Shown here: positions 17,430 through 25,492 of the stretch, piece by piece
How positions within the stretch are numbered: the stretch's first letter is position 1
Layout of the letters: every line of letters starts with the position of its first letter
Assembly: GCA_963791325.1 (NCBI GenBank)
Contig: CAWBRU010000003.1
Span: 62,001-126,000, forward strand
Direction of reading: 5' to 3'
Source: JBEVJK01 sp963791325
Lineage (GTDB): Bacteria; Pseudomonadota; Alphaproteobacteria; Rhizobiales; Rhizobiaceae
DNA length: 64,000 nt
The notes under the pieces: generated by a model
Databases searched by the model: none
What the model saw: the letters and a program-made list of their open reading frames with translations, nothing else
Told to the model about the DNA's origin: nothing
Made by a program: the position numbers and the translations under genes

Positions 17430-18584
17430 ATGGCCAGCGCAGCTCGGCGATCGCCGCTCGGCCGTTTCGGCGTGCATCTGGCGGTGCTGGTGTTCGTCGT
17501 CCTCTGGACGATCCCGACGCTCGGCATCCTGGTGTCCTCGCTGCGCGACAAGGACCAGATCATCGCCTCGGGATGGTGGAAGTCGTTCGCCAGTTCGACC
17601 CAGACCGAGGCCGGCCGGCTGCCGCCGGCCTCCGCCCAGACCGAGGCCAACGGCAAGCATGTGATCAGCGGCAATCTGTTCGGCGACGGGCCGGCACGCT
17701 CGATCAGCGCTTTCGGCGCCAAGGCGGCGGCGCCGACCCAGTATCCGGCCGGCAGCGTCGCCGATCTCGGCGACGGCGTCACGCTGCAGGTCAACGAGGA
17801 CGGCGGCTTCGTCCTCCAGTCGGATCAGCCGTTCGAGGGCGAGCGCGGCCAGCGCGTCTACTATGCCTCCTCGGCGCCGCCCAAGTTCACCACCCAGAAC
17901 TACCGGACGGTGCTGTTTTCGGAAGGCATCGGCCGCTCCTTCCTGAACTCCCTCACCGTCACCATTCCGGCCACCGTCATCCCGATCCTGATCGCCGCCT
18001 TCGCAGCCTATGCGCTGGCCTGGATGCGCTTTCCCGGGCGGGCGCTGCTGATCGCCGTCATCATCGGCCTGTTGGTCGTGCCGCTGCAGATGTCGTTGAT
18101 CCCGCTGCTCAAGCTCTACAACGGCGTCGGCGCGTTCTTCGGCGTGCCGGCCAAGACCTACCTCGGCATCTGGCTCGCCCATACCGGCTTCGGCCTGCCC
18201 TTCGCCATCTATCTGCTGCGCAGCTACATCGCCGGGCTGCCGCGCGAAATCATGAAATCGGCACGCATCGACGGCGCCAGCGACTTCGAGATCTTCGTCA
18301 AGATCGTGCTGCCGCTGTCCTTCCCGGTGCTCGCCTCGTTCGCGATCTTCCAATTTCTGTGGGTGTGGAACGATCTGTTGGTCGCAATGGTTTTCCTCGG
18401 CACCGAGGCGGGTCAGATCGTGCTGACCGCCAAGCTCAACGCCCTGCTTGGCTCGCGCGGCGGCGACTGGGAAATTCTGACGACGTCGGCCTTCGTCACC
18501 ATCCTGGTGCCGCTCTTCGTCTTCTTCTCCTTGCAGCGCTACTTCGTGCGCGGGCTCCTGGCAGGCTCCGTCAAGGGTGGATGA
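17430..18584 (+). CDS. aglG: Alpha-glucoside ABC transporter permease
   Basis: A MalG-type inner-membrane permease, 384 residues. One transmembrane helix near residues 10-35 is followed by a long hydrophilic stretch of about 110 residues, probably periplasmic, and then five helices. The EAA loop appears as REIMKSARIDGASDFEIF near residue 275. The large periplasmic insertion is typical of the AglG branch and makes it longer than ordinary MalG. It starts 1 bp after aglF and overlaps the start of aglA. Confidence 0.9.
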   Translation: MASAARRSPLGRFGVHLAVLVFVVLWTIPTLGILVSSLRDKDQIIASGWWKSFASSTQTEAGRLPPASAQTEANGKHVISGNLFGDGPARSISAFGAKAAAPTQYPAGSVADLGDGVTLQVNEDGGFVLQSDQPFEGERGQRVYYASSAPPKFTTQNYRTVLFSEGIGRSFLNSLTVTIPATVIPILIAAFAAYALAWMRFPGRALLIAVIIGLLVVPLQMSLIPLLKLYNGVGAFFGVPAKTYLGIWLAHTGFGLPFAIYLLRSYIAGLPREIMKSARIDGASDFEIFVKIVLPLSFPVLASFAIFQFLWVWNDLLVAMVFLGTEAGQIVLTAKLNALLGSRGGDWEILTTSAFVTILVPLFVFFSLQRYFVRGLLAGSVKGG

Positions 18585-20262
18585 GACCGTGGACCAGGTA
18601 GCCAAGAACCCGGAAACGCAAGCCCCAAGCGCGACTGCCGACCGCGACTGGTGGCGTGGCGCGGTCATCTATCAGATCTATCCGCGCAGCTTCCAGGACG
18701 CGAACGGCGACGGCATCGGCGATTTGCAGGGCATCATCCGCCGGCTGCCCTATGTCGCCGAGCTCGGCGCGGATGCGATCTGGATCTCGCCGTTCTTCAC
18801 GTCCCCGATGCAGGATTTCGGCTACGACGTTTCCGACTATTGCGACGTCGATCCGATGTTCGGGACGCTGGCGGACTTCGATGCGCTGGTCGCGGAGGCC
18901 CACCGCCTCGGCCTCAAGGTGATGATCGACCAGGTGATCTCGCACACCGCCGAGGCCCACCCCTGGTTCGCCGAAAGCCGCTCATCGCGAAGCAATCCCA
19001 AGTCGGATTGGTATGTGTGGGCCGACCCCAGGCCGGACGGCTCGCCGCCTAACAATTGGCTGTCGATCTTCGGCGGCTCGGCCTGGCAGTGGGAGCCGCG
19101 GCGGCTGCAATACTACCTGCACAATTTCCTCGCCAGCCAGCCGGACCTGAATTTTCATACGCCGGCCGTGCAGGATGCCGTGCTCGAGGCGACCCGCTTC
19201 TGGCTGGAGCGGGGCGTCGACGGCTTTCGGCTCGACACGATCAACTTCTATTTTCACTCCGCCGGACTGGAGGACAATCCGGCGTTGCCGGAGAGCGAGC
19301 GCAACGATTCGATCGCGCCGGCCGTCAACCCCTACAACTACCAGGACCATCTCTACGACAAGAGCCGGCCCGAAAACCTCGCTTTTCTGAAGCGCTTCCG
19401 TGCTTTGCTCGACGAGTATCCGGCCACCGCCTCCGTCGGCGAGGTGGGTGACGCCCAGCGGGGGCTGGAGATCGTCGCGGCCTACACGGCCGGCGGCGAA
19501 CGCGTCCACATGTGCTACGCGTTCGATTTTCTCGGCCCCGAAAAGATTACCGCCGGCAAGGTCCGCGCCGTGCTCGAGACGTTCGGCAAGGTCGCCGGCG
19601 ACGGCTGGTCGTGCTGGGCGATCTCCAACCACGACGTGGTGCGCCATGCCACACGTTTCGGCAAAGGAGAGGCGGATCTCGGCGCCTATCTGAAGGTGCT
19701 GTCGGCGCTGCTGATGTCGCTCAGGGGCTCGGTCTCGCTCTACGAAGGCGAGGAGCTCGGCCTGCCCGAAGCCCAACTCGCCTTCGAGGACCTCCAGGAC
19801 CCCTACGGCATCCGGTTCTGGCCGGAGTTCAAGGGCCGTGACGGCTGCCGCACGCCGATGGTGTGGGAGGGCGACAGTCCGAACGGCGGCTTTTCGACGG
19901 GCCGGCCCTGGCTGCCGGTGCCCAAGGAGCACCTCGCGCTCGCCGTGGACCGCCAGGCGGCCGATCCGCATTCGCTGCTGTCGCACTATCGCCGCTTCCT
20001 TGCCTTTCGCCGCGCCCACAGTGCGCTGGTCAAGGGCGAGATCGCGTTTCTGGCCGTCGAGGGCGAGGCGCTGGCCTTTACCCGGCAGAGCGGCAATGAT
20101 CAGATCGTCTGCGCTTTCAACCTCGGCGCTGCACCGGCGGTGCTCAAGCTGCCCGGGGCGCAGGGCCCGGTCGCGCTGGAGGGCCACGGCTTCACCGGCG
20201 AGGCGGAGGACGGCACCGTCAGGCTCGGCGCTTACGGGGCCTGGTTTGGTCGGCTCGGCTGA
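18577..20262 (+). CDS. aglA: Alpha-glucosidase, GH13 family
   Basis: AglA hydrolyses imported alpha-glucosides in the cytoplasm. The GH13 barrel starts with DWWRGAVIYQIYPRSFQD; the nucleophile aspartate is in DGFRLDTINFY (about residue 220), the acid/base glutamate in VGEVGD (about 290) and the transition-state aspartate in ISNHDVVRH (about 350). The length of 561 residues is normal for oligo-1,6-glucosidase/alpha-glucosidase types. The GTG at 18577 overlaps aglG by 8 bp; a second GTG at 18589, with GGGTGG 8 bp upstream, may be the true start. Confidence 0.92.
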   Translation: MDETVDQVAKNPETQAPSATADRDWWRGAVIYQIYPRSFQDANGDGIGDLQGIIRRLPYVAELGADAIWISPFFTSPMQDFGYDVSDYCDVDPMFGTLADFDALVAEAHRLGLKVMIDQVISHTAEAHPWFAESRSSRSNPKSDWYVWADPRPDGSPPNNWLSIFGGSAWQWEPRRLQYYLHNFLASQPDLNFHTPAVQDAVLEATRFWLERGVDGFRLDTINFYFHSAGLEDNPALPESERNDSIAPAVNPYNYQDHLYDKSRPENLAFLKRFRALLDEYPATASVGEVGDAQRGLEIVAAYTAGGERVHMCYAFDFLGPEKITAGKVRAVLETFGKVAGDGWSCWAISNHDVVRHATRFGKGEADLGAYLKVLSALLMSLRGSVSLYEGEELGLPEAQLAFEDLQDPYGIRFWPEFKGRDGCRTPMVWEGDSPNGGFSTGRPWLPVPKEHLALAVDRQAADPHSLLSHYRRFLAFRRAHSALVKGEIAFLAVEGEALAFTRQSGNDQIVCAFNLGAAPAVLKLPGAQGPVALEGHGFTGEAEDGTVRLGAYGAWFGRLG

Positions 20263-20291
20263 AGGCCGGCGGGATTTTTGGAGGGAACGAC

Positions 20292-21404
20292 ATGGCTGAT
20301 CTGACGCTGAGGCAAGTGCGCAAGGCCTATGGCAGCATCGAAATCCTGCACGGCATCGACCTCGACATCCAATCGGGCGAGTTCATCGTCTTCGTCGGCC
20401 CGTCCGGTTGCGGCAAGTCGACGCTGCTGCGTGCCATTGCCGGGCTCGAGGACATCACCTCCGGCACCCTGCAGATCGACCGCGAGACGGTCAACGACGT
20501 GCCGCCGTCCAAGCGCGGCATCGCCATGGTGTTCCAATCCTACGCGCTCTATCCGCATATGACCGTCTACGACAATATGGCGTTCGGGATGAAGATCGCG
20601 CGGGCGCCCAAGCAGGAGATCGAGCGCCGGGTGCGCCAGGCGGCGGAGATCCTGCAGCTGACCAAATATCTCGATCGCCTGCCCAAGGCGCTGTCCGGCG
20701 GGCAGCGCCAGCGCGTCGCGATCGGCCGGGCGATTGTGCGCAATCCGAAGGTGTTCCTGTTCGACGAGCCGCTCTCCAACCTGGATGCCGCGCTGCGCGT
20801 CGCCACCCGCATCGAGATCGCCAAGCTCAAGGAGAGCATGGCCAATACCACCATGATCTATGTGACCCATGACCAGGTCGAGGCGATGACGCTTGCCGAC
20901 CGCATCGTGGTCCTCAAAGACGGCTATATCGAGCAGGTCGGTTCGCCGATGGAGCTCTACAAGCAGCCCGGCAACCTGTTCGTCGCCCAGTTCATCGGCT
21001 CGCCGGCGATGAACATCCTGCCGGCGACGATCGAGCGGCCCGGCAGCCAGACCCTCGTCGTCCATCTCGGCGGCCGCAAGGCGACGGTGCCGATCGAGAC
21101 TCCGGCGGCGGCCGCGGGCAGCGCAATCAGCTTCGGCGTGCGCCCGGAGGATCTGGCGATCGCCACCGGTGCCGATTTCTTGTTCGAAGGCCCCGTCGAT
21201 TACGTCGAGCAGCTCGGCGAGGTCCAGCTCGTCTATATCGATATCGGCCGAGCCGATCAGCCGCTGGTCGCCAAGCTGCCCGGCACCCTGCCGGTCGAGC
21301 GGGGGGCCACGCTGAAGCTCAATGCCGCGGCCGAGCACCTGCACATCTTCGACGCCGAGGGTCATTCCTTCGCCCGCAATCTGCCCGCGGCACGGGCTGC
21401 CTGA
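20292..21404 (+). CDS. aglK: Alpha-glucoside ABC transporter ATP-binding protein
   Basis: A 370-residue MalK/UgpC-type ATPase that powers AglF-AglG. It has Walker A GPSGCGKST, the ABC signature LSGGQRQRVAIGRA, Walker B VFLFDEPLSNLDA and the switch histidine in YVTHDQVEAM. The C-terminal third is a TOBE/regulatory domain (about residues 240-360). GGAGGGAA precedes the ATG. It is the last gene of the agl operon, 29 bp after aglA. Confidence 0.93.
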   Translation: MADLTLRQVRKAYGSIEILHGIDLDIQSGEFIVFVGPSGCGKSTLLRAIAGLEDITSGTLQIDRETVNDVPPSKRGIAMVFQSYALYPHMTVYDNMAFGMKIARAPKQEIERRVRQAAEILQLTKYLDRLPKALSGGQRQRVAIGRAIVRNPKVFLFDEPLSNLDAALRVATRIEIAKLKESMANTTMIYVTHDQVEAMTLADRIVVLKDGYIEQVGSPMELYKQPGNLFVAQFIGSPAMNILPATIERPGSQTLVVHLGGRKATVPIETPAAAAGSAISFGVRPEDLAIATGADFLFEGPVDYVEQLGEVQLVYIDIGRADQPLVAKLPGTLPVERGATLKLNAAAEHLHIFDAEGHSFARNLPAARAA

Positions 21405-21421
21405 CTGGCGGCGGCGGCCGG

Positions 21422-21590
21422 TCAGCCAACCAGCAGCCTCTTCGGCATGGGGCCTTTGCCCTTGACCTCGATCGGCCCGCGGCTCTCGAAGCGGAACTCG
21501 CGCTTGACCCGCTCATAGGTCTGCGGCGAGACCTGGATGCGGCCGGGCACGCCGGTCGAACTCCATGCGCGAGGCGGGAGGGTCGCTCAG
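21422..21590 (-). pseudogene. Remnant of a class III cyclase gene (C-terminal end only)
   Basis: Read on the minus strand, the last 45 or so codons before the TGA at 21422-21424 encode GVPGRIQVSPQTYERVK, then RFESRGPIEVKGKG and a final leucine-rich end. This is the standard C-terminus of rhizobial adenylate cyclases. The upstream part of the domain is absent: the frame meets a stop after about 55 codons, and the family motif SRME is found just upstream in a different frame, which indicates a one-base shift. The fragment abuts the AraC gene at 21587. It looks like debris of a deleted second cyclase gene. Confidence 0.7.
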
Positions 21591-22423
21591 GACCGGCGTT
21601 GGCGCCACAGCTTTGGCGACACGCCGCGCGAGCGCTTGAACTCGCGGCTGAGGTGATAGACGTCGGAAAAGCCGCACAGTTCGGCGATTTCGGACACCGG
21701 CAGCCGCTCCTGGGTGAGCAAGGCCTCGGCCTGCAGCAGCCGTTCGCCGATCAGCCATTGCCGCGGACTGGTGCGCAAATGCCGCCGAAACAGCCGGCGG
21801 GTCTGCGAATGGCCGACCCCGGTGACCGCAGAAAGGTCGTCCGCCGCCCACGCCAGCCTGACATTGTCGCGCATTGCGGCGGTCACCCGAGCGAGCGGCG
21901 GCGGCAGGTCGCTGGTGGTGCCGACGATATGGCGGTCGACCAGGCCGATGAATTCGGCCACCAGCAGGTTGAGCCTGAGGTCGAGTCCGAAATCCCGGCG
22001 GCGCATCGCCGCAAACAGGCGCTCGAACCAGAGCGCCGGGCTGTCGCCCTCGGCAAAGGCAAGCCTGGGCGTGTCACCGGCAAACAGCAGCTGGCGCAGC
22101 GCCACCGGGTTCGGCCCGTCCAGCCGGAACCAGAGCAGCGTCCACGGGTCGCGGCGGTTGGCAGAATGACTGTGCGGCGTCTCGTTGGCGATCCAGACGA
22201 GTTGGCCGGCCTTGACCTCGAGCCGCTCGCCGCGGGTCTCGACCGTGCCGGCACCGCTGAGACAGAACAGGATGTCCTGGCCGGGGTGGAAGGCACGCCG
22301 GACGCCATAGTCGGCGGCGGCAGCGACCTTGCCGGCTCGCAGGACGCTGTAGGCGGCCGCCGTCCAGCCCGCCGCCGGCGCGTGGTGCAGGCTCTCGAGA
22401 AAGGCCGTCTGCTCGGGCTTCAT
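21587..22423 (-). CDS. AraC-family transcriptional regulator
   Basis: The protein of 278 residues has an N-terminal cupin-like sensing region (about 25-130, with GQDILFCLSGAGTVETRGE and ETPHSHS) and a C-terminal pair of AraC helix-turn-helix motifs, the second with VSEIAELCGFSDVYHLSREFKR (split here across positions 235-256). This domain order is that of sugar-responsive activators such as RhaS or MelR. It is divergent from the PhyH gene at 22579 and likely controls the PhyH-ABC-kinase cluster. The ATG at 22423 is chosen; a TTG 15 bp upstream lies inside a palindrome and is less likely. Confidence 0.87.
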   Translation of the reverse strand: MKPEQTAFLESLHHAPAAGWTAAAYSVLRAGKVAAAADYGVRRAFHPGQDILFCLSGAGTVETRGERLEVKAGQLVWIANETPHSHSANRRDPWTLLWFRLDGPNPVALRQLLFAGDTPRLAFAEGDSPALWFERLFAAMRRRDFGLDLRLNLLVAEFIGLVDRHIVGTTSDLPPPLARVTAAMRDNVRLAWAADDLSAVTGVGHSQTRRLFRRHLRTSPRQWLIGERLLQAEALLTQERLPVSEIAELCGFSDVYHLSREFKRSRGVSPKLWRQRRS

Positions 22424-22428
22424 GCGCG

Positions 22429-22440
22429 TTTTGTACAAAA
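22429..22440. promoter_or_regulatory. Palindrome TTTTGTACAAAA in AraC/PhyH divergent region
   Basis: A perfect 12-bp palindrome, strikingly AT-rich for this genome, lies 5 bp upstream of the AraC-family start codon and 138 bp upstream of the PhyH gene. It could be an operator for autoregulation. AraC proteins more often use direct repeats, so another regulator is possible. Confidence 0.4.
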
Positions 22441-22578
22441 CAGCCGACCTGTTTGTCCATTCCGTCTGCCCGGCAGCAAGCCTAGGCTGCGCCTGGATCC
22501 GATGGGTTGACGCGGCAACAGCCGGCGCGGCGCGCCTCAGCGCCGATTGCAGGCGCGGTGCGGGCGAGGAGACGGGAA

Positions 22579-23343
22579 ATGATCGGGCTGACTGCGAAAG
22601 AGGCGAGCGCCTATGCTCGCGACGGGTACATTATCCGCAAAGGATTGCTGAGCGAGGACGAGGTGGCGGCCTTCCGCGGCCATGCCCGCAAGCAGCTCGA
22701 GGCCGAGCGCTCCACCGGCGCAGTGATGCAGAAGGGCGACAAGGAAGGCAAGACGACCCTGCTCAAGATGTGGACCAAGGCCGAGGACGACATCTACGGG
22801 CTGCTGGCGCGCGACGAGCGCATGGTCGGGCTCGCCGAGGACGCCATCGGCAAGCCGATCTATCTTTACAGCCACAAGATGACGATGAAGCAGCCCAACG
22901 AAGGCGGCGCCTGGGAATGGCACCAGGATTTCGGCTACTGGTACAATTACGGCTGCCTGGCACCCGAGATGATGAGCATCTATGTGGCGCTCGACAAGGC
23001 GACCCGCGAAAACGGCTGCCTGCAGGTGCTCAAGGGCACGCACAAGCTCGGCCGCCTCAACCACATCCGCGAGAACGACCAGACCAATGTCGAGCAGGAG
23101 CATCTCGACGCCGCGCTGAAACGCTACCAGCATGTCTATGTCGAGATGGACGCCGGCGACGTGCTGGTCTTCGACGGCAATCTCCTCCACCGCTCGGATG
23201 CGAACCGCTCCGATACCTATCGCTGGGGCTATATCTGCTCCTACAATGCGGTCGAGAACGCACCGTTCAAGAAGGTGCGCGAATACGGCAATTACGACGA
23301 GCTGAAGAAGGTGCCGGCGGGCGCGTTCCGCATGGCGTCGTGA
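22579..23343 (+). CDS. Phytanoyl-CoA dioxygenase (PhyH) family protein
   Basis: A 254-residue Fe(II)/2-oxoglutarate-dependent oxygenase. The metal triad is visible as H and D of WHQDFGYW (about residue 115) and the distal histidine in LLHRSDAN (about 195), with a possible 2-oxoglutarate arginine shortly after. The family hydroxylates varied small molecules, not only phytanoyl-CoA. The ATG at 22579 follows GAGGAGACGGG. It is the first gene of a run that continues with a ribose-type ABC transporter, kinase, RbsD and a PanB-like protein, so its substrate may be the sugar or a derivative imported by that transporter. This is inference. Confidence 0.85.
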   Translation: MIGLTAKEASAYARDGYIIRKGLLSEDEVAAFRGHARKQLEAERSTGAVMQKGDKEGKTTLLKMWTKAEDDIYGLLARDERMVGLAEDAIGKPIYLYSHKMTMKQPNEGGAWEWHQDFGYWYNYGCLAPEMMSIYVALDKATRENGCLQVLKGTHKLGRLNHIRENDQTNVEQEHLDAALKRYQHVYVEMDAGDVLVFDGNLLHRSDANRSDTYRWGYICSYNAVENAPFKKVREYGNYDELKKVPAGAFRMAS

Positions 23344-23410
23344 CGGCGATCTGCCGGGCAAGCGTATCTGGCATCGCCGGGCCGTTGGTCCGCGGCGAGG
23401 GAGGATGTTG

Positions 23411-24433
23411 ATGGCCGAAGCGGTCAGGACGGGGGCGCGAGCCTCGGCCGGAGACCGGTTTTCGCTGTCGCGGCTGCTGCGCGCCCGTGAAACGGGCGTA
23501 TTTCTGGCCCTTGCCGCCCTGTGCCTGTTCCTATCGTTTGCGACCGACGGCTTTCTCACCTCGCTCAATCTGCTCAATGTCGGACGCCAGATCTCCCTGC
23601 TGGGCATCATGGCCGTCGGCATGACCTTCGTGCTCATTGCCGGGGAGGTCGACCTTTCGGTCGGCTCGACCTATGCGCTGGCCGGCCTGGCGACCGGCAT
23701 GCTGATCATCGCCGGCTGGCCGCTGGCGCCGTCGCTCGCGGCCGGCCTGCTGATCGGTGTCGGGGTCGGCTTGGTCAACGGGCTGCTGTCCACCTATGGG
23801 CGTCTGCCGTCGCTGATCGCAACGCTCGGCATGCTGTCGATCGTGCGCGGCAGCGCGCTGATCCTCACCAACGGCCAGCCGGTCACCGTCAACGTCCGCA
23901 ACGGCGCCGACGAAGGAGTGCTGTCGGTGTTTTCGTTCATGGGCCAAGGCTATGTGTTCGGCATCGTGCCGATGCAGCTGGTCTTCTTCGTGGTCGTCGC
24001 CATTCTCGCTTGGGGGGTTCTGTCCTACACCAATTTCGGCTTCCGCGTGTTTGCGGTGGGCGGCAGCGCCAAGGCCGCGCGGGTCTCGGGCATTCCGGTC
24101 AACGCCGTCAAGATCTGGGCGTTCGTGCTGATGGGCTTCCTGGCCGCCTTCGCCGGCATTCTCAGCTTGGCATTCCTGCCGAGCGGCCAGGCAGGGCGAA
24201 CCGGACTGGGGCTCGAGCTCGACGTGATCGCGGCGACCATCGTCGGCGGCGCCTCGCTCGCCGGCGGCGAAGGCACCATTCTCGGCACCATTCTCGGCGT
24301 GCTGATCATCGGCGTCATGCGCAACGGGCTGGTGCTGATGGGCATCTCGCCGTTCGTGCAGGAGCTGATGATCGGGCTCGTCATCATCATCGCCGTCGGC
24401 ATCGACAAATGGACGATGCGCGGCCGAGCCTAG
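23411..24433 (+). CDS. Ribose-type sugar ABC transporter permease
   Basis: A 340-residue inner-membrane permease of the RbsC/BPD_transp_2 type with about nine to ten hydrophobic helices. The family stretch GEVDLSVGSTYAL (about residue 82) and the C-terminal IVGGASLAGGEGTILGTILG (about 275) are present. The ATG at 23411 is 6 bp from GGGAGG; an ATG at 23405 touches the ribosome site. The order permease, binding protein, ATPase follows. Confidence 0.9.
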   Translation: MAEAVRTGARASAGDRFSLSRLLRARETGVFLALAALCLFLSFATDGFLTSLNLLNVGRQISLLGIMAVGMTFVLIAGEVDLSVGSTYALAGLATGMLIIAGWPLAPSLAAGLLIGVGVGLVNGLLSTYGRLPSLIATLGMLSIVRGSALILTNGQPVTVNVRNGADEGVLSVFSFMGQGYVFGIVPMQLVFFVVVAILAWGVLSYTNFGFRVFAVGGSAKAARVSGIPVNAVKIWAFVLMGFLAAFAGILSLAFLPSGQAGRTGLGLELDVIAATIVGGASLAGGEGTILGTILGVLIIGVMRNGLVLMGISPFVQELMIGLVIIIAVGIDKWTMRGRA

Positions 24434-24463
24434 CCAACATGGACAAAAAGGGAGGACATTGCC

Positions 24464-25438
24464 ATGAAAGCCAGACATCTCATTCTCGCCGCAGCGCTGG
24501 CGCTGTGGACGGTGCCGCACGCCGGCGCCGCTGAAGCCAAGCTGGCGGACTTTCCGCTTGCCGAGCGCATCAAGGCCAAGGTTGCCGCCGGCCAGCCGAT
24601 CGACATCTACGTTTCCTACCACGACGTCTCCAACGAGTTTGCGCCGTTCATGAAGGCCGGCGTCGAGCGCGCCAAGACCGAGGATAAGGTCAACGCCCAG
24701 TTCATCGGCCCGGTCGGGGCGGATGCCGATGCCCAGATCAGCGAGATCGAGACGCTGATGAACAAGATGGACGGGCTGGCGATCTCCTCGGTGTCGACCG
24801 ACGCGCTGGCCCCGGTGATCGACAAGGTGCTTGCCGCCGGCATTCCGGTCGTCACCTTCAACACCGACAATCCCAACAGCAAGCGGCTGGCCTTTGCCGG
24901 GCAGGACCTGGTGCAGTCAGGCCGCGAAGCCGGCAAGCTGATGGCCAAGACCCTGGGCGGCAAGGGCAAGGTCATGATCACCACGATCGATGCCGCGGCG
25001 CAGTGGTCGATCGATCGCGAAAAGGGCGCCCGCGAGGCGCTCCAGGCCGAACCGGGTATCGAGGTGGTGCAGACGCTCAACACCGGCACCGACCCGCAGC
25101 AGATCTACGCCGCGATCGAGAATGCCATGCTGGCACATCCCGACCTCAACGGCATCCTGTCGCTCGAATGTTGCTCGACGCCCGCCGCCGGCACCTGGGT
25201 CGAGCGCAACAAGGCCTCCGACAAGGTCAAGGTGGTCGGCTTCGACTTGCTCGACCAGACGGTGCAGCTGGTGCAGAGCGGCAATATCCAGGCGACCATC
25301 GACCAGGCTCCGGAAAAGCAGGGCTTCGAGGCGGTCAACCTGATCGTCAGCTTCGTCAAGGGTCAGCCGATCGACAATCTCGACACCGGCGTCGGCATCT
25401 ACACCAAGGAAAACATCGGCGAGGTGGCCAAGAAGTAG
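24464..25438 (+). CDS. Sugar ABC transporter periplasmic binding protein (RbsB type)
   Basis: The 324-residue protein has a Sec signal peptide (MKARHLILAAALALWTVPHAGA) and a periplasmic binding protein type 1 fold of the ribose/galactose family: ISSVSTDALAPVIDKVLAAGIPVVTFNTDN and a late VKVVGFDLLDQTVQLVQSG. It delivers a pentose, hexose or similar polyol to the permease at 23411. The ligand cannot be read from sequence. AAGGGAGGA stands before the ATG. Confidence 0.9.
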   Translation: MKARHLILAAALALWTVPHAGAAEAKLADFPLAERIKAKVAAGQPIDIYVSYHDVSNEFAPFMKAGVERAKTEDKVNAQFIGPVGADADAQISEIETLMNKMDGLAISSVSTDALAPVIDKVLAAGIPVVTFNTDNPNSKRLAFAGQDLVQSGREAGKLMAKTLGGKGKVMITTIDAAAQWSIDREKGAREALQAEPGIEVVQTLNTGTDPQQIYAAIENAMLAHPDLNGILSLECCSTPAAGTWVERNKASDKVKVVGFDLLDQTVQLVQSGNIQATIDQAPEKQGFEAVNLIVSFVKGQPIDNLDTGVGIYTKENIGEVAKK

Positions 25439-25492
25439 GCTGCACGAGCCGTGGCGCCGGGCAGCCGGGCGCCGCGGCTCGGCCCTTTCGGG

